Positions 24,620 through 33,700 of a stretch of DNA of 64,000 nt are shown here, piece after piece. Location: positions 289,255-353,254 of the forward strand of contig NZ_KB890750.1 in NCBI RefSeq assembly GCF_000373245.1. The letters are read 5' to 3'. The notes beneath the pieces are model-generated. The model worked only from the letters and a program-made list of their open reading frames with translations. It searched no databases and had not been told where the DNA came from. The position numbers were made by a program, and so were the translations under genes. Position 1 is the stretch's first letter, and each line of letters opens with the position of its first letter. This DNA comes from Echinicola pacifica DSM 19836 (GTDB taxonomy: Bacteria; Bacteroidota; Bacteroidia; Cytophagales; Cyclobacteriaceae).

Positions 24620-27325
24620 TTAACTTTCTACGGGTTTCAGCCTTGGTGTATAGGCCAGATTTGGCGAAAGCCATTTCTCAGCCTGCTCCTTGCTCACCCC
24701 TTTACGCTCAGCATAGCTTTGGACCTGGTCCTCACCTATTTTGCCCAAGCCAAAATATTTACTTTCCGGATGGCCAAAATAAAAGCCACTTACCGAGGAG
24801 GTAGGGAACATAGCAAAGCTATCGGTAAGGCTAATACCTATGCTTTCCTCGATCTGTAACCAGTCGAATAAGGTGGTTTTTTCGGAGTGTTCCGGGCAGG
24901 CAGGATAGCCTGGTGCTGGTCGGATACCGGCATAAGCTTCCCTGATCAGCAGGTCATTGTCTAGCTGCTCAGAATCCGCATAGCCCCAATATTCTTTCCG
25001 CACCATCTCATGCATATATTCCGCGGCTGCCTCCGCGAGTCGGTCGCCAAGAGCTTTGAACATGATCTCATTATAATCATCTCCTTCCGCCTTATATTGC
25101 TCGACTCTATCATCCATCTTCAGCCCAGCGGTGACGGCAAAGCCTCCAAAATAATCTACCTTATCAGGGTGCAGATAATCCACCAGGGAGCGATTTGGGA
25201 CCCCCTTGCCTTTTTTGCCTTGCTGACGCAAGAAGTGAAACTTGATGTTCGTCTCCTTTTCTTCCTCATCCAAGATGACTATATCCTCCCCTTGTCTCTT
25301 GATTGGAAATAAGCCGATAACTGCTTTGGCTTCCAGCCATTTCTCAGCGATAATCTGGTCCAACATCTGGTTAGCCTCCTCAAATAGCTTTTGAGCCTGC
25401 TCGCCTACCACTTCATCCTTGAGGATCTTAGGGTATTTTCCAGACAGCATCCAGGTGCTGAAGAATGGCGTCCAATCTATATAGCTGCGGAGGGTCGCTA
25501 TATCGAGATCCAGGACGGTCTTGCCTAGTTTCCTCGGTTTTACCGGCTGGTAATCCGACCAATCTATTACTACAGGATTGGCGATAGCCTCTTCAAATTT
25601 TGCTAATTGCTTGGCCTCTTGCTTGGCCTGGTGGGCCACCCTCAATTCGGCGTATAATTCCTTGATTTTAAGTCGATATTCTTCTTTAGTCTCCTCATAA
25701 ATCGCCTCTCCTGCCACAGGCACAGACTTGGAAGCATCGAGCACATGCACCACAGTACCACTATATACCGGGTCGATCTTCACTGCAGTATGGATTCTGC
25801 TGGTAGTTGCTCCTCCCACAAGTAAGGGGATTTTGAGCCCTTGTCGCTCCATTTCGGAGGCTACATTCACCATCTCATCCAGGGAGGGGGTGATCAGGCC
25901 ACTAAGGCCAATGATGTCCACGTCATTTTTGATAGCCTCATCGATTATCTTCTGAGCATCCACCATTACTCCCAAATCTATAATTTGGTAGCTATTGCAA
26001 GCTAATACCACCCCTACAATATTCTTCCCAATATCATGCACATCCCCTTTTACGGTGGCCAATAGTACTTTTTTGATGCTACTCTTTTGCTCGTTAAAGT
26101 CTGCGTCCCCGGCTTTAGGCATAAAAGGTTCTAAATAGGCCACGGCCTTTTTCATCACCCGGGCGGATTTTACGACTTGGGGCAAGAACATTTTTCCTGA
26201 TCCGAATAGATCTCCCACCACATTCATGCCGTCCATAAGTGGGCCTTCTATCACCTTAAGAGGGCTTTTGAGCTCCTGCCGGGCTTCCTCTGCATCTCCT
26301 TCAATATGGTCTATTATTCCTTTGACCAAAGAGTGCTCGATCCGCTTCGATACCGGATCAGATCTCCAGGCTTCATTCGCCACTTCCTTCTTTCCTGTGG
26401 ACTTTACCGTCTCCGCAAAATCCAATAAGCGCTCGGTAGCATCCTCTCTCCTATCCCACAGTACATCTTCCACATGCTCCAGAAGGTCCTTAGGAATATC
26501 ATCATAGATCTCAAGCATGGAAGGATTTACAATGCCCATATCCATACCATGCTGAATCGCGTGATACAGGAAGGCGGCATGCATGGCTTCCCTTACCGGA
26601 TTATTTCCCCTAAAGGAGAAACTTACATTACTTACCCCGCCACTGACTTTGGCGCCAGGCAGGTTTTCTTTGATCCATTTGGTGGCTTTGAAGAAATCAA
26701 TGGCATTGGAGCGATGCTCGTCCATGCCTGTGGCCACTGGAAAAATATTAGGATCAAAAATAATATCATTAGGGTTGAATTTCACCTGCTCCACGAGTAT
26801 ATCATAGCTCCGCTTACAGATATCCACTCTCCGCTGGTACGAATCAGCCTGCCCATCCTGATCAAATGCCATTACCACCACCGCGGCACCAAATTTCTTG
26901 ATGGTCTTCGCCTGGTGGATAAACTCCTCTTCACCGTTCTTTAAACTGATGGAATTCACAATTCCTTTGCCTTGAATACACTTCAGGCCCGCCACAATAA
27001 TATTCCATTTGGAGCTATCCACTACGATAGGAATACGGCTGATCTCGGGCTCAGAAGCCAGCAAGTTCAGGTACTTCACCATGGCCGCTTCACCGTCCAG
27101 CATCCCCTCATCCATACACACGTCCAATACCTGAGCGCCGCCTCTTACCTGATCCAGAGCGACCTCCAAGGCCTCGTCATATTGACCATTTAGGATTAAC
27201 CGTGCAAATTTCTTGGACCCTGTGACGTTGGTTCGCTCCCCGATATTTACAAAATTCAATTCAGGGGTAAACACCAAGGGTTCAAGCCCGGAGAGTTTGA
27301 GGTATTTGTTATTGTTCGTATCCAT
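24620..27325 (-). CDS. metH: Cobalamin-dependent methionine synthase, pterin/B12/activation domains
   Basis: 901 residues from the ATG at 27325; a GTG at 27331 overlaps the stop of the upstream gene (TAGTG) and is an equally possible start. Contains the MetH modules after the homocysteine domain: pterin-binding (about 20-285, [20 protein letters not shown]), B12 cap and B12-binding (about 310-560, with DVHDIGKN giving the lower His ligand, and [12 protein letters not shown]), and the SAM-dependent reactivation domain (about 620-890, [17 protein letters not shown]). The homocysteine domain is encoded separately just upstream. Together the two proteins make one MetH, using methyl-THF from MetF. 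Confidence 0.95.
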   Translation of the reverse strand: MDTNNNKYLKLSGLEPLVFTPELNFVNIGERTNVTGSKKFARLILNGQYDEALEVALDQVRGGAQVLDVCMDEGMLDGEAAMVKYLNLLASEPEISRIPIVVDSSKWNIIVAGLKCIQGKGIVNSISLKNGEEEFIHQAKTIKKFGAAVVVMAFDQDGQADSYQRRVDICKRSYDILVEQVKFNPNDIIFDPNIFPVATGMDEHRSNAIDFFKATKWIKENLPGAKVSGGVSNVSFSFRGNNPVREAMHAAFLYHAIQHGMDMGIVNPSMLEIYDDIPKDLLEHVEDVLWDRREDATERLLDFAETVKSTGKKEVANEAWRSDPVSKRIEHSLVKGIIDHIEGDAEEARQELKSPLKVIEGPLMDGMNVVGDLFGSGKMFLPQVVKSARVMKKAVAYLEPFMPKAGDADFNEQKSSIKKVLLATVKGDVHDIGKNIVGVVLACNSYQIIDLGVMVDAQKIIDEAIKNDVDIIGLSGLITPSLDEMVNVASEMERQGLKIPLLVGGATTSRIHTAVKIDPVYSGTVVHVLDASKSVPVAGEAIYEETKEEYRLKIKELYAELRVAHQAKQEAKQLAKFEEAIANPVVIDWSDYQPVKPRKLGKTVLDLDIATLRSYIDWTPFFSTWMLSGKYPKILKDEVVGEQAQKLFEEANQMLDQIIAEKWLEAKAVIGLFPIKRQGEDIVILDEEEKETNIKFHFLRQQGKKGKGVPNRSLVDYLHPDKVDYFGGFAVTAGLKMDDRVEQYKAEGDDYNEIMFKALGDRLAEAAAEYMHEMVRKEYWGYADSEQLDNDLLIREAYAGIRPAPGYPACPEHSEKTTLFDWLQIEESIGISLTDSFAMFPTSSVSGFYFGHPESKYFGLGKIGEDQVQSYAERKGVSKEQAEKWLSPNLAYTPRLKPVES

Positions 27326-27330
27326 TCCCA

Positions 27331-28374
27331 CTATTCTTCTACAGTATTAAAATCTAATTGACGAGGTTTATATTTCTTACTTACCGAGGCGATCACGCTG
27401 ATGTGCTCAGGAGTCGTCCCGCAGCAGCCCCCAAGGATATTGATCAAGCCGTCTTTAAGGAACTCTTCCACCTGATCAGCCATTTCCTGCGCAGTTTGGT
27501 CATAGAGACCAAATTCATTTGGCAAGCCTGCATTAGGATAGGCGCTGATATAAAAAGGTGCTTTCTCAGACAATACTTTAAGGTAAGGTCTAAGTTCTTT
27601 TGCCCCCAGGGCACAGTTAAGCCCAATACTTATCAGTGGCACGTGAGAAAGAGAGATCAAAAAGGCCTCGGTAGTCTGACCACTTAAGGTACGCCCCGAA
27701 GCATCGGTGATCGTTCCAGAGATCATGATGGGGATTCCCCCTTCTTTTGGGTCTAGAGGAATGCCCTTTTCTTCATACACTTCCTGGATAGCATAGAGCG
27801 CCGCCTTCGCATTGAGAGTGTCGAAGATGGTTTCTACTAATATGATATCCACCCCTCCATCGAGAAGGCCTCTTACCTGCTCGGAATAGGCTTCTGCTAG
27901 CTGGTCAAAATTAACCGCCCGATAGCCCGGATCATTGACATCTGGCGATAAACTGGCCGTCCGGTTGGTCGGGCCAATAGCACCAGCGACGAATCTAGGC
28001 TGATCCGGGGTGATCTTATTGTATTTGTCTGTAGCTTCCTTCGCCAGTGTCGCCGAGGCCACATTGAGTTCATAGGCAAGGTGGGACAAGTCATAATCGT
28101 CCTGGGCGATGGAAGTACTACTAAAGGTATTCGTTTCCAATATATCCGCCCCAGCTTCCAGGTAGGTTTCATGAATCTCCCGGATCACATCTGGCCGACT
28201 TAGTGACAGCAAGTCATTATTGCCTTTTAGGGCCTTGGGATGAGACGCTAGTGCAGGAGTCCGGAAGTCTTTTTCCTCCAGCTTATAGCGCTGAATCATC
28301 GTACCCATGGCACCATCCAGTATTAAAATTTTTTGATTCAGTCTTTGAAGTAAAATATCAGTTCGTATATCCAT
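27331..28374 (-). CDS. metH: Methionine synthase homocysteine-binding subunit (split MetH N-terminal part)
   Basis: Zinc-dependent homocysteine S-methyltransferase barrel, 347 residues from the ATG at 28374. A longer reading frame begins at 28443, but that would put the start inside the SAM riboswitch, so the ATG at 28374 is preferred. Motifs: [16 protein letters not shown] at about 13, [19 protein letters not shown] (first zinc Cys) and [11 protein letters not shown] (the other two zinc Cys) near 320. It corresponds to residues 1-350 of E. coli MetH and its stop overlaps the possible GTG start of the next gene. Confidence 0.95.
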   Translation of the reverse strand: MDIRTDILLQRLNQKILILDGAMGTMIQRYKLEEKDFRTPALASHPKALKGNNDLLSLSRPDVIREIHETYLEAGADILETNTFSSTSIAQDDYDLSHLAYELNVASATLAKEATDKYNKITPDQPRFVAGAIGPTNRTASLSPDVNDPGYRAVNFDQLAEAYSEQVRGLLDGGVDIILVETIFDTLNAKAALYAIQEVYEEKGIPLDPKEGGIPIMISGTITDASGRTLSGQTTEAFLISLSHVPLISIGLNCALGAKELRPYLKVLSEKAPFYISAYPNAGLPNEFGLYDQTAQEMADQVEEFLKDGLINILGGCCGTTPEHISVIASVSKKYKPRQLDFNTVEE

Positions 28375-28438
28375 GTGCTCATTTGTATAAAAGCTTAATC
28401 GAGCAAAGAACCGATAGAAAAAAGGTAATAATCTATCG

Positions 28439-28537
28439 CTCATCTTTTCCTGACATTCTCAGGATGGGAGTTAGCACCTTGTTAGTTTCAGGTTGCTAAG
28501 ACGTCATAGGGCCCTTCCCTCAGTCTTTCTCGATAAG
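28439..28537 (-). promoter_or_regulatory. SAM-I (S-box) riboswitch controlling metH-metF
   Basis: Read leftward the RNA has the S-box core in order: CTTATCGAGAAAG (P1 5' strand and start of P2), GAGGGA, GGGCCCTATGA, TTAGCAACCTG, and AAGGTGCTAACTCC, closing with GATGAG that pairs with CTTATC (one G-U). These are the conserved bases of the SAM-I aptamer, which switches methionine genes off when S-adenosylmethionine is plentiful. It ends 65 bases before the metH start. After P1 there is a CGATAG / CTATCG pair around a T6 tract that may be part of the expression platform. Confidence 0.95.
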
Positions 28538-28543
28538 CAATCT

Positions 28544-28551
28544 CAAAGGTA
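28544..28551 (-). promoter_or_regulatory. Bacteroidota-type -7 promoter box of the methionine operon
   Basis: TACCTTTG on the minus strand, an exact match to the Bacteroidota -7 consensus TAnnTTTG, ending 7 bases before the first P1 base of the SAM riboswitch. Transcription would therefore start at the aptamer. No good -33 TTTG was seen. Confidence 0.6.
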
Positions 28552-28631
28552 ATAGGAATATGTGAATTTCATGCATATTCCCTATATAAAATTTTCAAAA
28601 CTTCCTAATGAAATAATAGGAACAAAATCCA

Positions 28632-29942
28632 TCAGGGTCTGATCCCCAAGCCCACCTGCAGGTAAGGAGCCCTGAGGTATTTGGACATCGATACATCTCC
28701 CAGTATATAGCTTCCCAGGGGCATTTCGACCCCTCCATATACCGATGCGATCAGATCTATCTTATGATGGCGTGAGAGTGATATGGCCTTGGCCAGGTAC
28801 ACTTCTGGCTTGGCCATCATCCCGGCCCTACGCAGCTCACCATCATAATCCGGCAAATTGATCAAATCCTCAAAAGGTAGTTTTCGGGTATGAATGAGAT
28901 TATACCTTAGCGTCGCATAACCTAGGCCGCCCGTCGCCCCCACTTCCCAGTCATTGATATCAATGAGCTTGGTTCCAAGGTTTCCATAGAGCCTTAGGCT
29001 ATTGAGACTTTGGTTATAATCCTGATTGGCTCTGCCGCTTTGGCTGGAATTATAGACGTCCAAGCCGTAGAGAAATCCCCTATTTTCACCCAGAATCTTT
29101 AAGCCCAGATTCTTCGGAAAGCCGGTGAGCTCTTCATAGCCATTTTCACTCAGGGCTTTATTTAGGGCATTAGGTTTAGAGAAATTTCCTCCATATAGTA
29201 TATGAAAGCCTAAGGAGGCATCACGGTAGAAGTAATTGCTTTCCGGCAAGCTTATCCCTGCCCCCAGACGGACGAAAGCCCCACTTTGGAGATCGTCAAA
29301 GGTCATTCCATTGATATTCCAGGAATCCTCAAAGGGGTTGAAGGAGTAGCCTACTTTGGCAATTAGGCTGAATACTTCTTCGTTGGGAAACAGGTCAAAA
29401 TCATAGCCCAGTTCAAAGCCAATTTCCGTCAGGAAGCCTCCCATATACTGGCTGCCTTTATTGATATCGTTTTTTCTGAGGATAAAGCCATGCGCGGGAT
29501 CCTGAAGGAAAGCATCTAAGCTCATATCCTCGGGCTGATTCATCATCTCAAAACTCAGATAACCCATCCCTATGGACATATAATGTATCAAATGGAATTT
29601 TCCTTCTTCAGTAAAACTATAGCCGAAATTCAGGAAAGCCCGGGTAGTCCTAAAATCCAATTCATACTGGCCAAAAGTGGAGTTTAGGCCATTGTTTTGA
29701 TATATTTCTGCCCCGACAATGAAGTCATTGAAGCGGGTCTGATAGCTGATTCCATAGCTTCTATAGCTGTTGGGCATGGGCATGCCTCCGTTATTTTCCA
29801 ATAATTCATCAACTCCCTGAAGATTGGCTCCGGAAGTGCCATAAAAAGCATTAAAGCTGGTTCTTTGATATCCATGCGACTGCTGTCCCTTGGCAATATT
29901 AGCCATCAGGCATAAACTAATAAAAACAATATATCGCCTCAT
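28632..29942 (-). CDS. Outer-membrane-type protein of unknown family
   Basis: 436 residues starting with a signal peptide (MRRYIVFISLCLMANIAKG-QQ). The mature part is rich in aromatic residues and alternates polar and hydrophobic positions (for example TRAFLNFGYSFTEEGKFHLIHY, KVGYSFNPFEDSWNI, GAFVRLGAGISLPESN, YLQVGLGIRP), typical of a transmembrane beta-barrel; the C-terminus does not end in the usual Phe. I do not recognise a named family. It is monocistronic, ending about 80 bases upstream of the methionine operon promoter, with a weak TTCCTA/TAGGAA hairpin between. Confidence 0.7.
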   Translation of the reverse strand: MRRYIVFISLCLMANIAKGQQSHGYQRTSFNAFYGTSGANLQGVDELLENNGGMPMPNSYRSYGISYQTRFNDFIVGAEIYQNNGLNSTFGQYELDFRTTRAFLNFGYSFTEEGKFHLIHYMSIGMGYLSFEMMNQPEDMSLDAFLQDPAHGFILRKNDINKGSQYMGGFLTEIGFELGYDFDLFPNEEVFSLIAKVGYSFNPFEDSWNINGMTFDDLQSGAFVRLGAGISLPESNYFYRDASLGFHILYGGNFSKPNALNKALSENGYEELTGFPKNLGLKILGENRGFLYGLDVYNSSQSGRANQDYNQSLNSLRLYGNLGTKLIDINDWEVGATGGLGYATLRYNLIHTRKLPFEDLINLPDYDGELRRAGMMAKPEVYLAKAISLSRHHKIDLIASVYGGVEMPLGSYILGDVSMSKYLRAPYLQVGLGIRP

Positions 29943-30252
29943 TTTTCTTGATTTCTCTCCAAAAATATAACTTTAACCTGGAATATGCATCAGGAATCGA
30001 CCAGAGTTCTAAAAATGCCAGTGAATCAAAGTTCATACCAGTGTTATTCCTTCCTAAGCCCCCTCAAATGCTTTTTTTAGCGAAGCGCCGTAATCAGTCC
30101 TGAAAGCTGGAAGGGTATACAAATTTTCCCTTTGGCATAAAGGCATTTAGTAGGATGGATCAAAAGCGCTGAGAAGAATGAAATATTAGCTCATTAAAAT
30201 TTATTATATTGGTAGGGTAAAATTATTTTAACAAAAACCAAGAATAGAATTT
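29943..30252. other. Divergent intergenic region, no gene seen
   Basis: 310 bases between the leftward outer membrane protein gene and the rightward ybjQ-type gene. No reading frame or RNA gene is apparent. It should contain both promoters; TATATTGG at about 30206-30213 is a weak -7 candidate for the rightward gene. Confidence 0.4.
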
Positions 30253-30573
30253 ATGATTACTACAACCACTCCAAATGTAGAGGGCTACGAAATCAAAAAA
30301 TATTATGGCATCGTCACAGGCGAAACCATCATCGGAGCCAATGTATTCAGGGACTTTTTTGCCAGCATCACAGATATTGTCGGTGGGCGCTCAGGGACCT
30401 ACGAAAAGGTGCTAAGAGAAGCGAAGTCCACTTCACTTATGGAGATGGAAATGCAAGCCAAAGCGATGGGCGGCAATGCTGTAGTAGGCGTGGATCTAGA
30501 TTATGAAACCATCCGTGACGGCATGCTGATGGTGACGGCTAGCGGTACGGCGGTGTTTTTGGAGCAGAAATAA
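30253..30573 (+). CDS. YbjQ/UPF0145 family protein
   Basis: 106 residues, the full length of this family of small soluble proteins that assemble into a pentameric ring (heavy-metal-binding-like fold). Typical stretches are [54 protein letters not shown] and [12 protein letters not shown]. The cellular role is not established. It stands alone, followed by a strong terminator shared with the convergent ferredoxin-like gene. Confidence 0.92.
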   Translation: MITTTTPNVEGYEIKKYYGIVTGETIIGANVFRDFFASITDIVGGRSGTYEKVLREAKSTSLMEMEMQAKAMGGNAVVGVDLDYETIRDGMLMVTASGTAVFLEQK

Positions 30574-30578
30574 ATAAT

Positions 30579-30623
30579 ATAGGCCCTTTGGGAAGGATGA
30601 TTTTTCTCAAAGGGCCTTTTTTT
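30579..30623 (+). terminator. Terminator after the ybjQ-type gene
   Basis: 10-bp stem AGGCCCTTTG / CAAAGGGCCT (30581-30590 with 30608-30617) and a T-run. It touches the stop codon of the convergent ferredoxin-like gene. Confidence 0.9.
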
Positions 30624-30873
30624 AATGTCCTATTTTTCTTTCCAGTAATTCCCGCAGCTTATCGGGAGTAGAGGCTTTTTGGACCTCATTATTGACCACT
30701 ACGATTGGGCCACTTTTGCAGAAATCCATGCATTTGGTTTTCACGATTTTATATTGTCCCTTATGATCATCCAGGTTGACCATATCCTTAGCGGACTTTA
30801 TTAGGCTTTTGCAACCGTTCTTTTTGCAGTCTCCTCCCGTGCAGATGAATATAAATTTCCTATATTTTGCCAT
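30622..30873 (-). CDS. Small thioredoxin-like [2Fe-2S] ferredoxin
   Basis: 83-residue cytoplasmic protein of the thioredoxin-like [2Fe-2S] type (related to NuoE). Cysteines in the pattern CTGGDC (C-x4-C, residues 11 and 16), a further Cys at 21, and CMDFC (C-x3-C near 48 and 52) provide the cluster ligands. It starts 3 bases after the DUF819 gene and is probably co-transcribed with it. The electron partner is unknown. Confidence 0.88.
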   Translation of the reverse strand: MAKYRKFIFICTGGDCKKNGCKSLIKSAKDMVNLDDHKGQYKIVKTKCMDFCKSGPIVVVNNEVQKASTPDKLRELLERKIGH

Positions 30874-30876
30874 ATT

Positions 30877-32133
30877 TTAGTTCGTATTGGATACCCACTG
30901 TAGCAGCAGTCCACAGATATACGCCCCATAGGTCCCCGCAGCATATCCAAATACCGCAAGTAAAACTCCCACTGGCGCCAGCGAAGGGCTAAAAGCACTC
31001 GCCACAATCGGTGCCGAAGCTGCACCGCCCACATTGGCCTGCGATCCCACAGCCACATAGAAGAAGGGCGCTTTGATAATAAATGCCACCACCAACATAA
31101 TGGTAATATGGAACAACATCCACAAACTACCTACCAAAAACAATAAGGGGTTCTCCATAATTGCAAATAAATCCATCTGCATCCCCACCGTGGCCACCAA
31201 TACATATAATAAAACACTGCCCATACGGCTGGCTCCCACACCCTCGAGATTCCTCGCCCGGGTAAATGACAGGGCTAGCCCGGCCGTGGTGGCGATCACC
31301 ACAATCCAAAAAAAGGCTGAATCCAATGAATATTTTTCCAAATCAGGGTGGTTTTCAGCAAACCAAGGCGCAATGCCATCGGCCATCCAGTGAGCAATAC
31401 CCGTGATCCCAAAACCTACTCCCAGAACCATAAGCGTATCTGCCATGCTCGGGATCTTCATGATACTCCCCCGATAGGCTGCCACCTTGGCTTCCAGAGC
31501 CGTAATGGCACTGGTGTCTGCCTTGAATAATTTGTCGATCCTGTCAGGCTTGCCCGCCCAAAATAAAAGCACTGCCAGCCATAAATTGGCAATCAAAACA
31601 TCCACTGCAATCATCTGGCTAAATAGTACCGGGCTGGCGCCAAAGGTCTTATACATCGCTGTCTGATTGGCCCCGCCGCCTATCCAGCTGCCAGCGATGG
31701 TCGCCAGTCCTCTCCACACCTCATCAGGGCCCGCTCCTCCCATCACTGAGGGATCTATAGCCGATACCACCAGCAATGCCAAAGGCCCTCCAAGGATGAT
31801 ACCCACCGTTCCTGAAAGAAACATGATTAGCGCCTTAGGACCGAGTTTTATGATGGATTTGAAGTCAATACTCAATGTAAATAATACCAAAGAGGCAGGC
31901 AGCAAGAAGCGGGAAGCTACCTTATATAAACTGGATTGCTCCCCGGATATCACCCCAAAGGAGTTCAATATAGAAGGCAAAAAATAACATAATAATACCG
32001 TGGGAACCACGCTATAAAACTTTTTCCAGAAGGGCTTGTCAATAGAGGCAGTGCCAAATACCAAGGCCAGAATCCCCATCAAAATTCCCAAAACTACCGC
32101 ATCATTTGTGATTAGAGGTATTTGTTCTTCCAT
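30877..32133 (-). CDS. DUF819 family membrane protein (YjcL-like)
   Basis: 418-residue inner-membrane protein with about ten to twelve hydrophobic helices, from PLITNDAVVLGILMGILALVFG to LLAVFGYAAGTYGAYICGLLL. Family-typical segments are GSWIGGGANQTAMYK near 150 and GSQANVGGAASAPIVASAF near 370, two inverted Gly/Ala-rich loops that suggest a transporter with internal symmetry. Substrate unknown. Co-transcribed with a small [2Fe-2S] protein. Confidence 0.9.
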   Translation of the reverse strand: MEEQIPLITNDAVVLGILMGILALVFGTASIDKPFWKKFYSVVPTVLLCYFLPSILNSFGVISGEQSSLYKVASRFLLPASLVLFTLSIDFKSIIKLGPKALIMFLSGTVGIILGGPLALLVVSAIDPSVMGGAGPDEVWRGLATIAGSWIGGGANQTAMYKTFGASPVLFSQMIAVDVLIANLWLAVLLFWAGKPDRIDKLFKADTSAITALEAKVAAYRGSIMKIPSMADTLMVLGVGFGITGIAHWMADGIAPWFAENHPDLEKYSLDSAFFWIVVIATTAGLALSFTRARNLEGVGASRMGSVLLYVLVATVGMQMDLFAIMENPLLFLVGSLWMLFHITIMLVVAFIIKAPFFYVAVGSQANVGGAASAPIVASAFSPSLAPVGVLLAVFGYAAGTYGAYICGLLLQWVSNTN

Positions 32134-32320
32134 AAATTCTAATATTAATCGACCAAAATACTATATTTTATTTCAAAATTTAAGGTCTTCAACCAGTTTT
32201 TCCTGCTTGTTCTTTGGTACGGGCCTTCGGCAATAAAATATAAACTTTAAGCTTATTTGGTCATCATAGAGTGTTTTATCTTTTTATGATGGATTAAGGG
32301 TTTTTACCAAAAATAATATT

Positions 32321-32368
32321 CAAAAAAAGAGGTCCACTGCATTCTCTCAATGAATGCTGTCCTGGACT
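32321..32368 (-). terminator. Terminator after the CoA-pyrophosphatase-type NUDIX gene
   Basis: Imperfect stem (GTCCA..GCATTC / GAATGC..TGGAC, 32332-32367) which in the leftward direction is followed by seven T. Lies 12 bases after the NUDIX stop codon. Confidence 0.75.
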
Positions 32369-32379
32369 GGAAGAATAAT

Positions 32380-33012
32380 TTATTTCCTATTCCATATCGA
32401 TACCAGTTCCCCAAGCATCATGGCAGTGGCACCCCATACCACCTCTTTATTGATATCAAAATAAGGAGCCTTTAGGCTAAACCCCGGGTTGACCTTGATC
32501 ATCGTGGACTTATGATAATCCTGGTCTATCAGTACATCAAAATCACAAGGCACCACAGCTGCTACTTCCCGAGGGTCGGGAATAAATAGTGGTTTATGCC
32601 TAATCAGACCTATAAAAGGACTTACGAGAAAGTTACTTGGAGGTATATATAACTGTGATAAGGCGCCGATTACTTCAATATCGCTGGCCTTCACCCCTAT
32701 CTCTTCTTCCGTTTCCCGAAGGGCGGTTTGGGATAGTGAGCCATCTTCTGGCTCCACTTTTCCACCTGGCAGCGCCATCTGTCCGGCATGAGTGCCATCA
32801 TATTCCGGTCGCTTGATCAAGGGAAAGAAAAACTTATTCTGGTCTTCATAAAACAAAATCATCACCGCTCCTTTGCGCGCATTGACTTGCTCTTCTCCTC
32901 CAAATCTCGCTTCATCCACTGGTTTTGGAGCCATGACAAGCTGGCCCTCCCGGCCGGGCAATGGGCCAGAGAGTTTGACTTTCAGTATATTAATAAATTG
33001 AGAAAAATCCAT
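32380..33012 (-). CDS. NUDIX hydrolase, CoA pyrophosphatase type
   Basis: 210 residues from the ATG at 33012 (MDFSQFINIL); an in-frame start 45 bases upstream is less likely. The sequence ALPGGKVEPEDGSLSQTALRETEEEIG is split here as PGGKVEPEDG and TALRETEEEIGV: this is the NudL-type Nudix box with an extended spacing, plus the upstream LIKRPEYDGTHAGQMALP segment typical of the UPF0035/CoA-pyrophosphatase group. Probable role is cleaving CoA or its derivatives to 3',5'-ADP and 4'-phosphopantetheine; substrate is inferred from the family. Single gene with its own terminator. Confidence 0.9.
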   Translation of the reverse strand: MDFSQFINILKVKLSGPLPGREGQLVMAPKPVDEARFGGEEQVNARKGAVMILFYEDQNKFFFPLIKRPEYDGTHAGQMALPGGKVEPEDGSLSQTALRETEEEIGVKASDIEVIGALSQLYIPPSNFLVSPFIGLIRHKPLFIPDPREVAAVVPCDFDVLIDQDYHKSTMIKVNPGFSLKAPYFDINKEVVWGATAMMLGELVSIWNRK

Positions 33013-33142
33013 ATGAAAATTAAGATTATGAATTAACACAGACGGTGATAGATCCAATAAGTTTTAGGGAATGGTAAAGCTGGCAAATAAAGCATTTACC
33101 CAAAAAATACTGGTGATATCCACCCCTAAATAATAGTGCATA

Positions 33143-33178
33143 AAAAAGGCCCAAACAAAGTGCGGGCCTTTTTTTTAC
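33143..33178. terminator. Orphan bidirectional terminator with no adjacent gene end
   Basis: Stem AAGGCCC / GGGCCTT (around 33147-33153 and 33163-33170) flanked by A6 on the left and T8 on the right. It lies between the divergent NUDIX and aceK genes, where no known transcript should end, about 130 bases upstream of the NUDIX start. Confidence 0.75.
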
Positions 33179-33700
33179 TATCAAACCTATTAAACCTATT
33201 GTTGAAGTATTCAAATAGTTGAATAACTCAATCGAAAGGTAAAAAATAAATCTTATACTACAAACAAACGATTGCATTACAATATACAGAACTAAATACT
33301 AGAAAAACCATCATATTGCGCAGTATTCAATATTTTATTGTTAATAAATAGTTAAGTTTCAGAATATTATTTTCTAAAAATTATCAAAATCAACATTATA
33401 CGGAAAAAAATTTTTAGTCAAAATTTATAAAAAAAATTATATTTCCACCCATCTATTTTAGTAAGTCCCTTATCATCAAGCCAAAATGCGGTAAATTATT
33501 AATATGAATTAGAATAACTTAGAATAGGTTGTTTTCACCAATCCCCCCCCTATTTTAAACTTGTGGGATGCTATTCACTAATGCTGCCTACTTTTAATCC
33601 GCTGAGTATTAAGGAGGGGCATAAACCAGTCATTTTTGTAATCCTCAAAAGGGATTTTATAGTTATATTGGATTTTCTTTACCCAATATCAATCCCCACG
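33179..33700. other. AT-rich upstream region of aceK
   Basis: About 520 bases with no convincing gene. Contains a direct repeat of AAACCTATT (about 33184-33201) and a long A/T-rich stretch at 33360-33440. A reading frame runs into it from aceK, but has no match to AceK N-termini and is not taken as coding. Confidence 0.45.

Noticed and set aside
28375-28443. Extended N-terminus of the metH homocysteine subunit
   Set aside because: Its start codon would lie inside the SAM riboswitch P1 stem, and the added residues do not match MetH.
33026-33277. 83-codon leftward open frame upstream of the NUDIX gene
   Set aside because: It runs straight through a strong terminator hairpin, has low-complexity composition and no family features.
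33563-33700. Upstream extension of the aceK frame
   Set aside because: The extra residues have no match to AceK N-termini, and starting at 33701 gives the normal family length.
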